Assembly (NCBI GenBank): GCA_002436105.1
Contig: DIXU01000004.1
Location: forward strand, 77,683-141,682
Origin: Candidatus Aminicenantes bacterium UBA6072
Lineage (GTDB): Bacteria; Acidobacteriota; Aminicenantia; UBA2199
Direction of reading: 5' to 3'
Length of the DNA: 64,000 bases
A model generated the notes under the pieces. That model was given only the letters and a program-made list of their open reading frames with translations. It was not told the origin of the DNA and did no database searches. Below, in pieces: positions 25,920-35,769 of this stretch (positions are counted from its first letter, which is position 1; the number at the start of each line of letters is the position of its first letter). Both the position numbers and the translations under genes were made by a program.

Positions 25920-25948
25920 TTGAAATAAGCGGCGAAATGGAGTACAAT
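25920..25948 (+). promoter_or_regulatory. Promoter of the PIN/TRAM gene and ispF
   Basis: TTGAAA (25920-25925), 17 bp and TACAAT (25943-25948). The leader is about 32 nt and carries AAGGAG just before the ATG at 25987. Confidence 0.75.
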
Positions 25949-25986
25949 CAGTCTGCAGCGACATCCAGGTTGACCAAGGAGCAGCC

Positions 25987-26967
25987 ATGATCATTTATAT
26001 TTACAAATTCATCTTCATCGCCATCTTCGCCCTCATCGGCTATACCTATCCGCCCTTCCAGGGCACCTCACGGGCCATCGGCTCCGCTTTCGGAGCCGCC
26101 TTCGCGCTGTCCCTGGTCCTGCTGGTCTTCAAGATCAGGAAAGCGGAATTGAAGCACATCTGGAGCGCCTCCCTCGGCCTGCTCGGCGGCATCCTCATCG
26201 GCTGGATCACGTTCCAGCTGTTCAACCTGATCGCCATGTCGTTCTCGGCCTACGTCTTCTTCAAGGCCCTGTTCCTGTTCGGCATACCGGCGACCGGCCT
26301 GTTCATCGGCCTCAGCAAGCCCAACATGTTCTCGCCGCTGAACATCCGCGAGTTTTTCCGCGGCAGCAGCGCCTTCACCCAGTCGTATCTGCTCGACACG
26401 TCGGCCATTATCGACGGGCGCATCGTGGCCATCGCCAACTCGGGCTTCGTCGAGGGCGAGCTGATCATCACCCAGTTCGTCCTGGCCGAGCTGCAGTTCA
26501 TCGCCGACTCGCAGGATGCCGGCAAGAAAGTGCGCGGCAAGCGCGGGCTCGACGTTATCGAGCAGCTGCAGCAGAACAAGGAAATATCGGTAACCATACT
26601 GAACAAGAACGTGCCCGGGGTCAAGGAAGTCGACCAGAAGCTCGTGCTGCTGGCCCGTGAACACAAGTTCAAGGTCATCACCAACGATGTGAACCTGAGC
26701 AAGATCGCCAAGCTGCAGGACGTCAAGGTGCTGAACGTCAACGAGCTGGCCTTCGCCCTCAAGCCGATCGTCTATCCCGGGGAAAAGCTGCAGGTGCGCA
26801 TTTCCAGGGAGGGCAAGGAAAAGAAGCAGGGCTTGGCCTACCTGGAGGACGGCACCATGGTGGTCGTCGACGATGCCAAGGGGGACATCGGCCGCGATGT
26901 GGAGATCGAGGTGACCTCGGTGTTGCAGTCGACATCGGGCAAGATCATTTTCGGCAGGAAGGCCTGA
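25987..26967 (+). CDS. Membrane-anchored PIN/TRAM-domain protein (YacL-like)
   Basis: A 326-residue protein with four N-terminal TM helices (residues 5-110), a PIN nuclease domain ('YLLDTSAIIDGRIVAI', with Asp136-type acidic site, and 'VITNDVNLSKIA') and a C-terminal TRAM domain (last 60 residues, 'GLAYLEDGTMVVVDDA'). This order matches B. subtilis YacL, found next to isp genes in many bacteria. PIN domains usually cut RNA, but YacL's target is not established. It overlaps ispF by one base. ispD, often between the two, is missing. Confidence 0.92.
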   Translation: MIIYIYKFIFIAIFALIGYTYPPFQGTSRAIGSAFGAAFALSLVLLVFKIRKAELKHIWSASLGLLGGILIGWITFQLFNLIAMSFSAYVFFKALFLFGIPATGLFIGLSKPNMFSPLNIREFFRGSSAFTQSYLLDTSAIIDGRIVAIANSGFVEGELIITQFVLAELQFIADSQDAGKKVRGKRGLDVIEQLQQNKEISVTILNKNVPGVKEVDQKLVLLAREHKFKVITNDVNLSKIAKLQDVKVLNVNELAFALKPIVYPGEKLQVRISREGKEKKQGLAYLEDGTMVVVDDAKGDIGRDVEIEVTSVLQSTSGKIIFGRKA

Positions 26968-27488
26968 TGATCAAGATCCGCTCGGGCGTCGGCTACGACA
27001 TCCACCGCCTGGTTCCCGGCGCCGGGCTGATGCTGGGCGGGGTCAGGACCTCGGGGAATCTGCAGGCCGAAGCCCACTCCGACGGCGACGTGCTGATCCA
27101 CTCGCTCATCGATGCCCTGCTGGGAGCAATGGGCGGTCCCGATATCGGCGAGCTGTTCCCGGACAGTGATCCGGCTTACAAGGGCATCGCCGGGGCCGAG
27201 CTGCTGCGCCGGGTAAAAGCCATGCTGGCGGCCCGCAATTTCGAGATCATGAATTTGGACTGCGTCGTCGTGGCCGAAGCCCCGAAGATCGCCCCCATCA
27301 AGGCGGAGATCGCCGAAAAATTAGCCGCCATTCTGGGCATTCCCAGGGAAGACGTGAACGTCAAGGGCAAGAGCAAGGAAAAACTCGATGCCGTGGGCAG
27401 GGGAGAGGCCATAGAATGCTTCAGCATCGCCATGATCCGTTACAAAAACCCAAGTGTCAGTGCCAGTGACATTGAAAGCAAGACGTGA
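26967..27488 (+). CDS. ispF: 2-C-methyl-D-erythritol 2,4-cyclodiphosphate synthase
   Basis: IspF forms the cyclic diphosphate in the MEP pathway. The metal residues are present in 'GVGYDIHRL' (Asp, His) and 'AHSDGDVLIHSLIDALLGA' (His), plus 'DIGELFPDSDP' and the terminal 'GRGEAIECFSIAMI'. Typical IspF is about 158 residues; this one has 173. The extra C-terminus, Ser-Val-Ser-Ala-Ser-Asp-Ile-Glu, is encoded by an intergenic-type hexamer array (27456-27475), so the gene end was probably invaded or extended by the repeat. Confidence 0.96.
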   Translation: MIKIRSGVGYDIHRLVPGAGLMLGGVRTSGNLQAEAHSDGDVLIHSLIDALLGAMGGPDIGELFPDSDPAYKGIAGAELLRRVKAMLAARNFEIMNLDCVVVAEAPKIAPIKAEIAEKLAAILGIPREDVNVKGKSKEKLDAVGRGEAIECFSIAMIRYKNPSVSASDIESKT

Positions 27489-27609
27489 AGAGGATCGATA
27501 ATAATGGATAGTTTCATGGATAAAACATGCGGATCTTTGCCATTGCATCTGATTGTTTCTTGTGAATTTTTATTTGCTTCTTTTGCTGACCCTGACATTG
27601 TCACTGTCA
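27456..27609. repeat. Facing hexamer arrays spanning the ispF end and the der leader
   Basis: AGTGTC, AGTGCC, AGTGAC at 27456-27473, inside ispF, faces CTGACC, CTGACA, TTGTCA, CTGTCA at 27586-27609, directly before der. The two are inverted relative to each other and belong to the same family as arrays at 29001, 60911 and 63243. Confidence 0.8.
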
Positions 27610-27616
27610 CCCTGCC

Positions 27617-28951
27617 ATGAAAAACCTGCCTTTGGTCACCATTGTCGGGGTGCCGAACACCGGCAAATCGACGCTGTTCAACCGCCTGCTGGGCAAGCGC
27701 CGGGCCCTGATCCACAATCAGCCGGGGATGACGCGCGATATTTTCCGCCAGAAGGTCAGGCTGGGCAATCACTGGATCGACCTGCAGGACAGCGGCGGTT
27801 TTTTCCCCGACAAGGAGATCATCTCCGCCGAGATCAACAAGATGATATTCAAGGCGGTTGCCGATTCGGACCTGATCATTTTTCTCTTCGACGGCAAGCG
27901 GGAGATGCTGGGGTACGAGAAGGACCTCTTCCTGCAGATCAGGAAATTGCACAAAGAGATCATCGTTGTGCTCAACAAGGCCGACAGGCTGGACGGCTTC
28001 CTGCCGCCGGTCTCCTACTACGAGCTGAAAGCGGACCTCATCCCCATTTCCGCCGAGCACAACCTGGGGGTGGAGGTCCTGATCGAGGAGATCGCCAAGA
28101 CCCTTGAGACGACTGTTGGTGAGGGACGCGGAATCTCTTCCCATGACGAGCTCGAGCAGGAAGCCGCGGCAAGGATCTCCATTATTGGCAAGCCGAACGT
28201 GGGCAAGTCCTCGCTGATCAACCGCATCCTGAATGACGAGTTGGTCATTGTCAGTCCCTTGCCAGGGACGACCCGCGATTCGGTCGATCTGCAGGTCCGG
28301 CGCAACAACCAGTCCTTCATCCTGGTGGATAACGCCGGCATCCGCAAAATGCAAAAGGTCAAGGAAACCACCGAAAGCGCCGCCGTGATCCGCGCCGAGA
28401 ATGAACTGCGCCGCTCGGACGTCATCATCTTCGTCATCGACATATCGAAGCGGGTGGACCAGAACGACCTGCTGATCGCCCAGAAGGTGGCCAAGGCCGC
28501 CAAGCCGGTGATCATCGCCGGCAACAAGGCCGATCTCCTGGCTCCGGGGGTCGCGGACAACAAGTTCTTCGCCCGGGCGCGCGACCGCTTTCACGATCTC
28601 TATTTCGCCCCCTTCATCCCCGTTTCCGCCTTGAGCGGCAAGAACGTTTTCCAGATGCTGGACCGGGCCCAGGAGATCAACTCCAAGCTCGACACGAAGA
28701 TCCAGATCTCCCGCTTCAACGACCTGGTCAAAAAGCTGCTGCGCGAAAAAAAACTGACGACTTCCGACCATCGCATCTTCAGCCCCAAATACATATCCAT
28801 CGAATCCATGCGGCCATTTTTCGTCAAGTTCCACTGCAAAACGAACCTGAAGCTCAATGCCTCGGACGAGATGTTCCTGAAAAAGCGCTTGAACCAGGAG
28901 CTCAATTTCGAGGGCATCCCTGTTTTTTTCAAGGTTTCAGCCTCCCGATAA
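27617..28951 (+). CDS. der: Ribosome-assembly GTPase Der (EngA)
   Basis: Der acts in 50S assembly. The 444-residue protein has two tandem G domains and a KH-like C-terminus. The first has 'GVPNTGKSTLFNRL', 'DSGG' and 'NKAD'; the second has 'GKPNVGKSSLINRI', 'DNAGI' and 'NKAD'. The ATG at 27617 has no ribosome binding site. The 7 bases before it follow straight on from a hexamer array, so either the leader is very short or the gene depends on a leaderless mode. A weak terminator follows. Confidence 0.95.
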   Translation: MKNLPLVTIVGVPNTGKSTLFNRLLGKRRALIHNQPGMTRDIFRQKVRLGNHWIDLQDSGGFFPDKEIISAEINKMIFKAVADSDLIIFLFDGKREMLGYEKDLFLQIRKLHKEIIVVLNKADRLDGFLPPVSYYELKADLIPISAEHNLGVEVLIEEIAKTLETTVGEGRGISSHDELEQEAAARISIIGKPNVGKSSLINRILNDELVIVSPLPGTTRDSVDLQVRRNNQSFILVDNAGIRKMQKVKETTESAAVIRAENELRRSDVIIFVIDISKRVDQNDLLIAQKVAKAAKPVIIAGNKADLLAPGVADNKFFARARDRFHDLYFAPFIPVSALSGKNVFQMLDRAQEINSKLDTKIQISRFNDLVKKLLREKKLTTSDHRIFSPKYISIESMRPFFVKFHCKTNLKLNASDEMFLKKRLNQELNFEGIPVFFKVSASR

Positions 28952-28953
28952 GG

Positions 28954-28994
28954 CCAATATCACTTAATTTATCAGTGAAGTGTCTTTTTATTGG
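28954..28994 (+). terminator. Possible terminator after der
   Basis: CACTT/AAGTG stem followed by TCTTTTT, nested in an outer CCAATA/TATTGG pairing. The loop is 12 nt and the stem AT-rich, so it may be weak. Confidence 0.5.
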
Positions 28995-29000
28995 GTTTTG

Positions 29001-29091
29001 CTGACACTGTCACTGACACTGACACTGTAATGTCGGCACGCCGACATCAGACCTTCCATGCGCTTTCACTTTTCACGATTCACTTTTCGCT
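29001..29091. repeat. Hexamer array, small palindrome and heptamer array in the der-parA spacer
   Basis: 29001-29030 is five hexamers: CTGACA, CTGTCA, CTGACA, CTGACA, CTGTAA. It is followed by the palindrome ATGTCGGC-AC-GCCGACAT (29030-29047). 29064-29091 is four heptamers: TTTCACT, TTTCACG, ATTCACT, TTTCGCT. Confidence 0.8.
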
Positions 29092-29101
29092 TAAATAGCT
29101 A

Positions 29102-29130
29102 TTGACAATATGGGGGCCATCATTTATATT
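29102..29130 (+). promoter_or_regulatory. Promoter of parAB
   Basis: TTGACA (29102-29107), 17 bp and TATATT (29125-29130). Transcription would begin near 29137, which excludes an upstream ATG at 29110 and supports the GTG at 29155, preceded by AAGGAG. Confidence 0.8.
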
Positions 29131-29154
29131 GAACCTCGAAACCAAGGAGAAAAC

Positions 29155-29910
29155 GTGATCATCACCATCGCCAATCAGAAAGGGGGAGTAGGAAAAACCA
29201 CCACATCGATCAACCTGGCCGCGGCTTTCGCCCTGATGGGCTACAAGACCCTGCTCATCGACATGGACCCCCAGGCCAATTCGACCGTGACCTTCATGGA
29301 CCGCAGCGAGCAGAAGCACTCGGTTTTCGATCTGCTGGAGAACGCCGACCTGCCCTTCGAGGAGGTGGTGCAGCCGACCAGCATCATCAACCTTTCGCTC
29401 CTTCCCGCATCGATCGCCCTGGCCAAGCTGGAATCGAAGCTGATAGGGGAGATCGACGGCCATTTCCGCCTGAAAGACAAGCTGGACACGTTCAAGTACA
29501 AGTTCGATTACATCATCATCGACACCCCTCCCACGCTGGGGCTGATCACCATCAACTCCTTCGTGGCGGCGACCCACCTGATCATCCCGATACAGGCTTC
29601 GTATTTCGCGCTGGAGGGGACTGACGACCTGCTGGACACCTTTGAGAAAGTTCGCGCCCGCAGCAATCCCGAGCTCAGCCTGCTCGGCGTACTGATCACC
29701 CTTTACGACCGGCGCATCGTCATCGCCAAGGACAGCGAGAGCCACATCCGCAAGATGTTCGCCGACCGCGTTTTCAAGACCATCGTATCCAAGAACGTCC
29801 GCCTCGAGGAAAGCCCGGCTTACAAGGAATCGATCTTCACCTTTGCCCCCAATTCCCGGGGGGCGATCGAGTACCAGGAGCTGGCCAAGGAAATCATTAA
29901 AAATGGCTAA
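29155..29910 (+). CDS. parA: ParA/Soj chromosome-partition ATPase
   Basis: A 251-residue deviant Walker ATPase that positions ParB-parS complexes during chromosome segregation. It has 'NQKGGVGKTTTSINLA' (signature Lys and P-loop), 'IDMDPQANST' and 'IIIDTPPTLG'. The GTG start at 29155 is chosen from the AAGGAG site and the promoter position. parB overlaps by 8 bp. No typical parS palindrome (TGTTTCACGTGAAACA type) is seen in the window, and gidA, rnpA or dnaA are not nearby. Confidence 0.95.
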   Translation: MIITIANQKGGVGKTTTSINLAAAFALMGYKTLLIDMDPQANSTVTFMDRSEQKHSVFDLLENADLPFEEVVQPTSIINLSLLPASIALAKLESKLIGEIDGHFRLKDKLDTFKYKFDYIIIDTPPTLGLITINSFVAATHLIIPIQASYFALEGTDDLLDTFEKVRARSNPELSLLGVLITLYDRRIVIAKDSESHIRKMFADRVFKTIVSKNVRLEESPAYKESIFTFAPNSRGAIEYQELAKEIIKNG

Positions 29911-30736
29911 AAAAGTAGGCTTGCCGGAATTCATCAAGATGAAGCACGATCATCATCTGGTCGACGAGATCTCTCTCAGGACAAAAACGCCGGTTATCCG
30001 CAATATACCGGTAGAAAAGATCCTGCCGAACCAGATGCAGCCACGACGCGACATGGGCGATCTCAAGGAGCTGACCAACTCCATAAAGGAGAACGGCATC
30101 ATCGAACCGGTGATCGTCAAGCCCAAGGACGGCAATTTCGAGATCATTGCCGGAGAAAGGCGTTTCCGCGCCGCCAAGGAAGCGGGGATGACCGAGATCC
30201 CGTGCATCGAGCACGACATTCCCGACAACGAGGCCCTGGAGATGTCCATCGTCGAGAACATCCAGCGCAAGGACCTGAACGTATTCGAGCAGGCCTATTC
30301 GATCCGTTCGCTGGCCGAGATCTACGGCTACACCCACGAGGAGATCGCCAAGAAGATCGGCAAGTCCAGGGTGACGGTCACGGAGTTGATCAAGGTAACG
30401 GAACTTCCCGCGGAGATCAGGGAAAAATGCCTGCAGCTCGGCATCGACTCCAAGTCGTTCCTGCTGGAGCTGGCAAAAACCTGCGACCTGGAAAAGATGA
30501 ATGAGATCCTCAGCCAGTATGGCAAGAAGCCGGTGTCGCGCGAGGTGGTCAAGGAACAGAGGAAAACCGAAGGACCCAAGACGTTCAAATTCAACTTCAT
30601 GTCCGAGGACAAGAAGGTGAAGATCAATTTCCTTTTCAAGCAGGAGAAGGTCGACCGGGAGAAGGTGATCGCGGTGCTCGAGAAATTGATCCTGGATATC
30701 AGGGAAAACAGGTTGAAAAATTTGACTGATTTATAA
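29903..30736 (+). CDS. parB: ParB/Spo0J chromosome-partition protein
   Basis: A 277-residue DNA- and CTP-binding partition protein. It shows the ParB N-domain with 'GERRFRAAKEAG' and 'ENIQRKDLNVFEQA', a central helix-turn-helix ('THEEIAKKIGKSRVTVTELI') and a basic C-terminal dimerisation region. The start at 29903 overlaps parA; the longer reading from 29843 only repeats parA sequence in another frame. Residues before the N-domain (about 35) are rather long and basic. Confidence 0.95.
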   Translation: MAKKVGLPEFIKMKHDHHLVDEISLRTKTPVIRNIPVEKILPNQMQPRRDMGDLKELTNSIKENGIIEPVIVKPKDGNFEIIAGERRFRAAKEAGMTEIPCIEHDIPDNEALEMSIVENIQRKDLNVFEQAYSIRSLAEIYGYTHEEIAKKIGKSRVTVTELIKVTELPAEIREKCLQLGIDSKSFLLELAKTCDLEKMNEILSQYGKKPVSREVVKEQRKTEGPKTFKFNFMSEDKKVKINFLFKQEKVDREKVIAVLEKLILDIRENRLKNLTDL

Positions 30737-31066
30737 AAAAATCGATATTGGTTTACATAATCTACCTTATCCGACATTACGATCGCGACAAAACCAGGCT
30801 TTTTTCTTAAATAATGGTCTTCACTTGCGAAGCCGGGTAAAAGCTCCTTTGATCTTCAAGGTCAGGCCCTATCTTGTTCGAATCTCATTCTCCTGATATT
30901 TCGTTCGTATTAGTGCTTCAGAAATTAACACCGTCAGGATCTTCCGCCAATTATCACTATTTCCAGGAATTGACCTTTTTCTTTCTCGTCACGCGTCACG
31001 CGTTACGCATCACGGATATCGTCCATTTCGAAATTTCGCGATTAAAGCCCCTTGGGAGCACGATCG
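30737..31066. other. Spacer between parB and the converging MacB-type permease
   Basis: A 330-bp stretch without a gene, AT-rich in its first half. I see no RNA gene, parS site or clear terminator. Its right part carries the heptamer repeat at 30960-31014. Confidence 0.6.
30960..31014. repeat. Heptamer array, second copy of the 14.9-kb element
   Basis: CGTCACG, CGTCACG, CGTTACG, CATCACG at 30987-31014, preceded by CAGGAATT and a TTTCTTTCT tract that matches the body of the element at 14880-14941. Confidence 0.8.
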
Positions 31067-32314
31067 CTACTCATAGTGCAGCGCATTGACCGGGTCCATC
31101 TTCGCCGCCTGGGTGGCCGGGTAGATGCCGAAAAACATCCCCACCGAAGTCGATACGGCCAGGGCGGCGACGATCGAGAACGGATTGACCGAGATCGGCA
31201 GCCCGCTGAGGGACTTGATGAGTAGGCTCAGCAGGATGCCGAAAACGACCCCCACGATCCCCCCGGTCATGGTGAGGACGATCGCCTCGTAGAGGAACTG
31301 GTTGCGGATCTCGATGCGCCGGGCTCCCAGCGCCTTGCGCAGGCCGATCTCGCGCGTGCGCTCCTTGACCGAGACCAGCATGATGTTCATGACGCCGATG
31401 CCGCCGACGACCAGCCCGATAGAGGAAATGATGATCATGACCAGGAAGGCCGCCCCGGTCAGCTGCGTGTAGAGGCCGGCGATGGTGTCCTGGGTGAAAA
31501 CGGCGAAATTGTTCTTTTCATTGACCTTCACCTTGCGGCGCAGGCGCATGACGTTGATGATCTCGTCCTCGGCCTGCTCCAGGCTGGCGCCGGAATGGAG
31601 CTTGACGATTAGGGTCACGTCGTCCACGCCCGGGAAGAACTTGCGGAAGGTCGCGGTGGGAATGATCACGCGGCTGTCGCGGCTCTGGCCCATGAATTTG
31701 CCGATTCTAGCCAAAGTGCCGATAACCATCAGTTTTTTGCCTTCAAACGCGACGGTCTTGTTCAGCGCTCCCTGGTTGGGGAAAAGGGCGTCGACGATAT
31801 CGGCCCCGATCACGCAGACCTCCCGCTTGTTCAGGCTCTCCGTTTCGGTGAAGAAACGTCCCGTTTCCACCGTGTGCTCTTCGTAGATCTGCAGGTAGCG
31901 GTGGCTGGCGCCGAATACCTGGGGGTTCTCGATCTCGTTGGCCATGTATTTCAGGCGCGTGGGCGGCAGAAAGCGGAAAAACTGGACTTCGGAGGTCACG
32001 GCGGCCACCGACGGGCAGGAGCGCTCCAGGGCCTCGGCGTCGGCAAACGCGATCGGCTTGCGGCGGCGCAGTTCCTCGGGCAGACGCCCGACGTGGATGC
32101 CGGGCTCGAAGCGGTAGACGAACAGCAGGTTGGAGCCCATCGACTCCAGCTGCCGGGCGAAGCTGGCGTTGAGGCCGTCGATGACCGCCGCCATGCCGAC
32201 GATGGTCACCACGCCGATGACGATGCCCAGGATGGTCAGCGAGGAGCGCAGCTTGTTCATGCGGATCGAGTCCAGGGCCATCAGGAAGATCTCCCTGACC
32301 AGTCCGCCCTTCAT
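31067..32314 (-). CDS. MacB/FtsX-type ABC transporter permease
   Basis: A 415-residue permease: an N-terminal TM helix ('SSLTILGIVIGVVTIV'), a large periplasmic domain of about 240 residues, and three C-terminal TM helices with 'VGGIGVMNIMLVSVKERTREIGLRKALGA', trimmed here to the key motif 'EIGLRKALGA', typical of MacB and LolC. It is the last gene of a unit starting at ddl, lying 39 bp after a paralogous permease. No ATP-binding subunit is nearby, so the ATPase must be encoded elsewhere. Substrate unknown (macrolide, lipoprotein or peptide export are the family options). Confidence 0.92.
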   Translation of the reverse strand: MKGGLVREIFLMALDSIRMNKLRSSLTILGIVIGVVTIVGMAAVIDGLNASFARQLESMGSNLLFVYRFEPGIHVGRLPEELRRRKPIAFADAEALERSCPSVAAVTSEVQFFRFLPPTRLKYMANEIENPQVFGASHRYLQIYEEHTVETGRFFTETESLNKREVCVIGADIVDALFPNQGALNKTVAFEGKKLMVIGTLARIGKFMGQSRDSRVIIPTATFRKFFPGVDDVTLIVKLHSGASLEQAEDEIINVMRLRRKVKVNEKNNFAVFTQDTIAGLYTQLTGAAFLVMIIISSIGLVVGGIGVMNIMLVSVKERTREIGLRKALGARRIEIRNQFLYEAIVLTMTGGIVGVVFGILLSLLIKSLSGLPISVNPFSIVAALAVSTSVGMFFGIYPATQAAKMDPVNALHYE

Positions 32315-32353
32315 GGCCGGCTCCCCTGCCGCATTCCGCCGCAGCCCATGGGC

Positions 32354-33595
<1,242 letters not shown>

Positions 33596-33624
33596 CCGTT
33601 CTACGGATGAGGCGGGAGTGAAGT

Positions 33625-34326
33625 TTAGGCGCCGGCGCGGCCGTCGCCCGGCAGCAGCAGGAAATTGAAAATTCGGCGGCCGGTGCCGCCGTCGCGGCGG
33701 AAGGACGGGAACAACCCCGGAGAGCAATGGGTGCACAACCCGCAATCCCGGATCCGCTCGGCGGCGACCCCTGCCGAAGCCAGGGACAGCTTGAGTCCGG
33801 ATTTGATGTCCAGGTGGTATTTCCCCGGACGGATCGGGCTGAATATGCGATCGGCATAGGGCTTCCCGGCGAAAAGGTCCGCCAGCTCCTCCCCTACCTC
33901 GTAACAGCCGCCCTCGATGGCCGGCCCTAGGAAGAAGGAGAACTCGCCCAGTTCCTTTCCCAGCCGCGCGGCGAGCCGCTCCTCGATGCCCTGCAGCAGG
34001 CCGCGCCAACCCACGTGGAGGACGCCTCCGCGGCGGCGGCGGCTGTCCCAGAAGAACAGCGGCAGGCAGTCGGCGGTCTGGATGACGGCCACCGCGCCCG
34101 GGCGCTCCAGGAGCAGCCCGTCGGCCTCGCTGCCGGGGCGCCATTCCTCGGCGCTGAGGATGCGCCAGGAATGGACCTGCTTCAGGAACAGCAGCGGCCG
34201 GGACGGGAAGAGCCGCTTCAGGTCCCTGGAGCTGAAATCTATTGACGTATAGCCGAATTGCAGATACTGTTCCTCGTGGACGAACAGGCGCTTGCCGGCA
34301 AACGTCCGGGCGACGGGGTCAGTCAC
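33625..34326 (-). CDS. pgeF: PgeF/YfiH-family purine nucleoside phosphorylase/laccase-like protein
   Basis: A 233-residue protein of the DUF152 family, which acts on peptidoglycan editing or purine nucleosides and was once called polyphenol oxidase. Conserved features are 'KQVHSWRI', 'TADCLPLFFWD' and 'HVGWRGLLQGI', which carry the His/Cys metal site. The GTG start at 34326 overlaps the mltG stop by 8 bp and has GAGGGA 7 nt upstream. Its position among ddl and mltG suits a cell-wall role. Confidence 0.9.
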   Translation of the reverse strand: MTDPVARTFAGKRLFVHEEQYLQFGYTSIDFSSRDLKRLFPSRPLLFLKQVHSWRILSAEEWRPGSEADGLLLERPGAVAVIQTADCLPLFFWDSRRRRGGVLHVGWRGLLQGIEERLAARLGKELGEFSFFLGPAIEGGCYEVGEELADLFAGKPYADRIFSPIRPGKYHLDIKSGLKLSLASAGVAAERIRDCGLCTHCSPGLFPSFRRDGGTGRRIFNFLLLPGDGRAGA

Positions 34327-35365
34327 GGCCGGATCCCTCGGCCTGGAGAATGTATTTGCGCACCGCCCGGTTGTGCTCGGCCAGGCTGCTGGAAAAATGG
34401 TGGCTGCTCTTGTCCTTGGCCACGAAAAACAGGTAGTCGGTGTTCTCCGGGTAAAGCGCCGCCTCCAGCGCGGCATAGCCGGGGCTGGCGATCGGCCCCG
34501 GCGGCAGGCCGCGATGGCGGCGGGTATTGAAGGGCGAATCCCCCTTCAGGTCGCGCCAGCGCAGGTCGCCGTCCCAGGTGCCGGCCTTCTTCAGGGCATA
34601 AATGATGGTCGAGTCGCAGTCGAGGAGCATGCCGCGCCGCAGGCGGTTATGGAACACGGAAGAAACCAGGAAGCGCTCCCCGCGGCTGGCCGTCTCCTTC
34701 TCCACCAGCGAGGCCAGGATCACCACCTGGCGTACGCTGAAGCCGATGTCCCGCGCCCGCCAGACGAAGGTGTTGCCGAAATTACGCCGGAAGCGGTCGA
34801 CCATCAGCCGGGCCATTTCCCCGGGGCGGATGTCCTTGCGCACCAGGTAGGTATCGGGAAAAAGATAGCCCTCCAGGTCGCCGGCCTCGGGATCGATGTC
34901 GCGGATCAGAGCGGCGTCGCCCGCGGCACGGACGAATTCGGCAACCGGGAAAAGGCCGGATTCCTCGAAGACTTGGGCGGTCTCGCCGATCCACAGCCCC
35001 TCCTTGACCGTCACCTTGTGCAGCAGGGACTTGCCTTGCGCCAGCTTCTCGATGACCTGGCGCATGGAGAGGGGGCCGTCGAACAGGTATTCGCCGGCCT
35101 TGAGCTTGCGGTCGGCATGAAACAGCCGGTAGTAGCGGCGGAACGCCTCGGCGCTGGCGATGACGCCGTGCCGCTGCAGCTTTTTCGCGATCGCCGAGAC
35201 GGGCATGCCGCTCTCGATCATCACCACGACGTTCTGGCCGTAGTTCTGGAAAGGCTGAAAGACCGTGCGGTAGACGCCGTAGCCGAACCAGGCCAGCACG
35301 GCCAGGGCCAGGAGCAGCAGCAGCAGAAAAAATCGTTTCCAGGACTGTTTTTTCCTTTTCTTCAT
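34319..35365 (-). CDS. mltG: Endolytic murein transglycosylase
   Basis: MltG (YceG) cuts nascent glycan strands at the inner membrane. The 348-residue protein has a basic N-terminus and one TM helix (residues about 11-32), a LysM-like region, and the catalytic core with 'ASLVEKETA' (catalytic Glu) and 'SVFHNRLRRGMLL', then 'DSTIIYAL'. It overlaps ruvX by 4 bp and pgeF by 8 bp. Confidence 0.95.
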   Translation of the reverse strand: MKKRKKQSWKRFFLLLLLLALAVLAWFGYGVYRTVFQPFQNYGQNVVVMIESGMPVSAIAKKLQRHGVIASAEAFRRYYRLFHADRKLKAGEYLFDGPLSMRQVIEKLAQGKSLLHKVTVKEGLWIGETAQVFEESGLFPVAEFVRAAGDAALIRDIDPEAGDLEGYLFPDTYLVRKDIRPGEMARLMVDRFRRNFGNTFVWRARDIGFSVRQVVILASLVEKETASRGERFLVSSVFHNRLRRGMLLDCDSTIIYALKKAGTWDGDLRWRDLKGDSPFNTRRHRGLPPGPIASPGYAALEAALYPENTDYLFFVAKDKSSHHFSSSLAEHNRAVRKYILQAEGSGRD

Positions 35366-35769
35366 GTCTGCTCGAAATAATTCTGCAGGATGACCTGGGC
35401 GGCCAGGCTGTCGAGAAAAACCCTTCGCCTGCGGAAATCGCGATCGATCTCCTTGCCCTTCTCCTCGGCGGCGAAGCTGCTCAGCTTTTCGTCGACCAGG
35501 CTGACCGGGACGGCGACGCGCTTGCGCAGGAAGCCGGCAAAGCGGTCGACCGCAGCGCAGGCGCGGCCCTTGCTGCCGTCCATGTTCAGGGGGTAGCCGA
35601 CCACGATGCGCTCGACCCCGTACTCGGCCACGCGCCGCAGGATCTCCGCCAGGACCTCCTGCTGCCTTGACGACTCGACCAGCGCCAGGGGCGAGGCGAT
35701 GCGCGTCACCGTGTCGCCGACGGCCAGGCCGACGCGCCGGCTGCCGAAGTCAACGGCCAAGACCTTCAT
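35362..35769 (-). CDS. ruvX: Holliday junction resolvase-like YqgF/RuvX
   Basis: A 135-residue RNase H-fold nuclease, linked to pre-16S rRNA 5' processing in E. coli. It has 'VLAVDFGSRRVGLAVGD', 'VGYPLNMDGSKG' and 'VDEKLSS', which hold the acidic residues. It starts 20 bp inside the ddl end and overlaps mltG by 4 bp. Confidence 0.95.
   Translation of the reverse strand: MKVLAVDFGSRRVGLAVGDTVTRIASPLALVESSRQQEVLAEILRRVAEYGVERIVVGYPLNMDGSKGRACAAVDRFAGFLRKRVAVPVSLVDEKLSSFAAEEKGKEIDRDFRRRRVFLDSLAAQVILQNYFEQT

Noticed and set aside
25894..25920. Terminator after radA
   Set aside because: A CCTCG/CGAGG hairpin exists but it has a short stem and no T tract.
29110..29154. ATG start for ParA at 29110
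   Set aside because: It lies between the -35 and -10 boxes of the parAB promoter, so it would not be on the transcript; the GTG at 29155 has AAGGAG.
30737..30986. parS site near parAB
   Set aside because: I looked for the TGTTTCACGTGAAACA-type palindrome on both strands of the surrounding spacers and saw nothing close to it.
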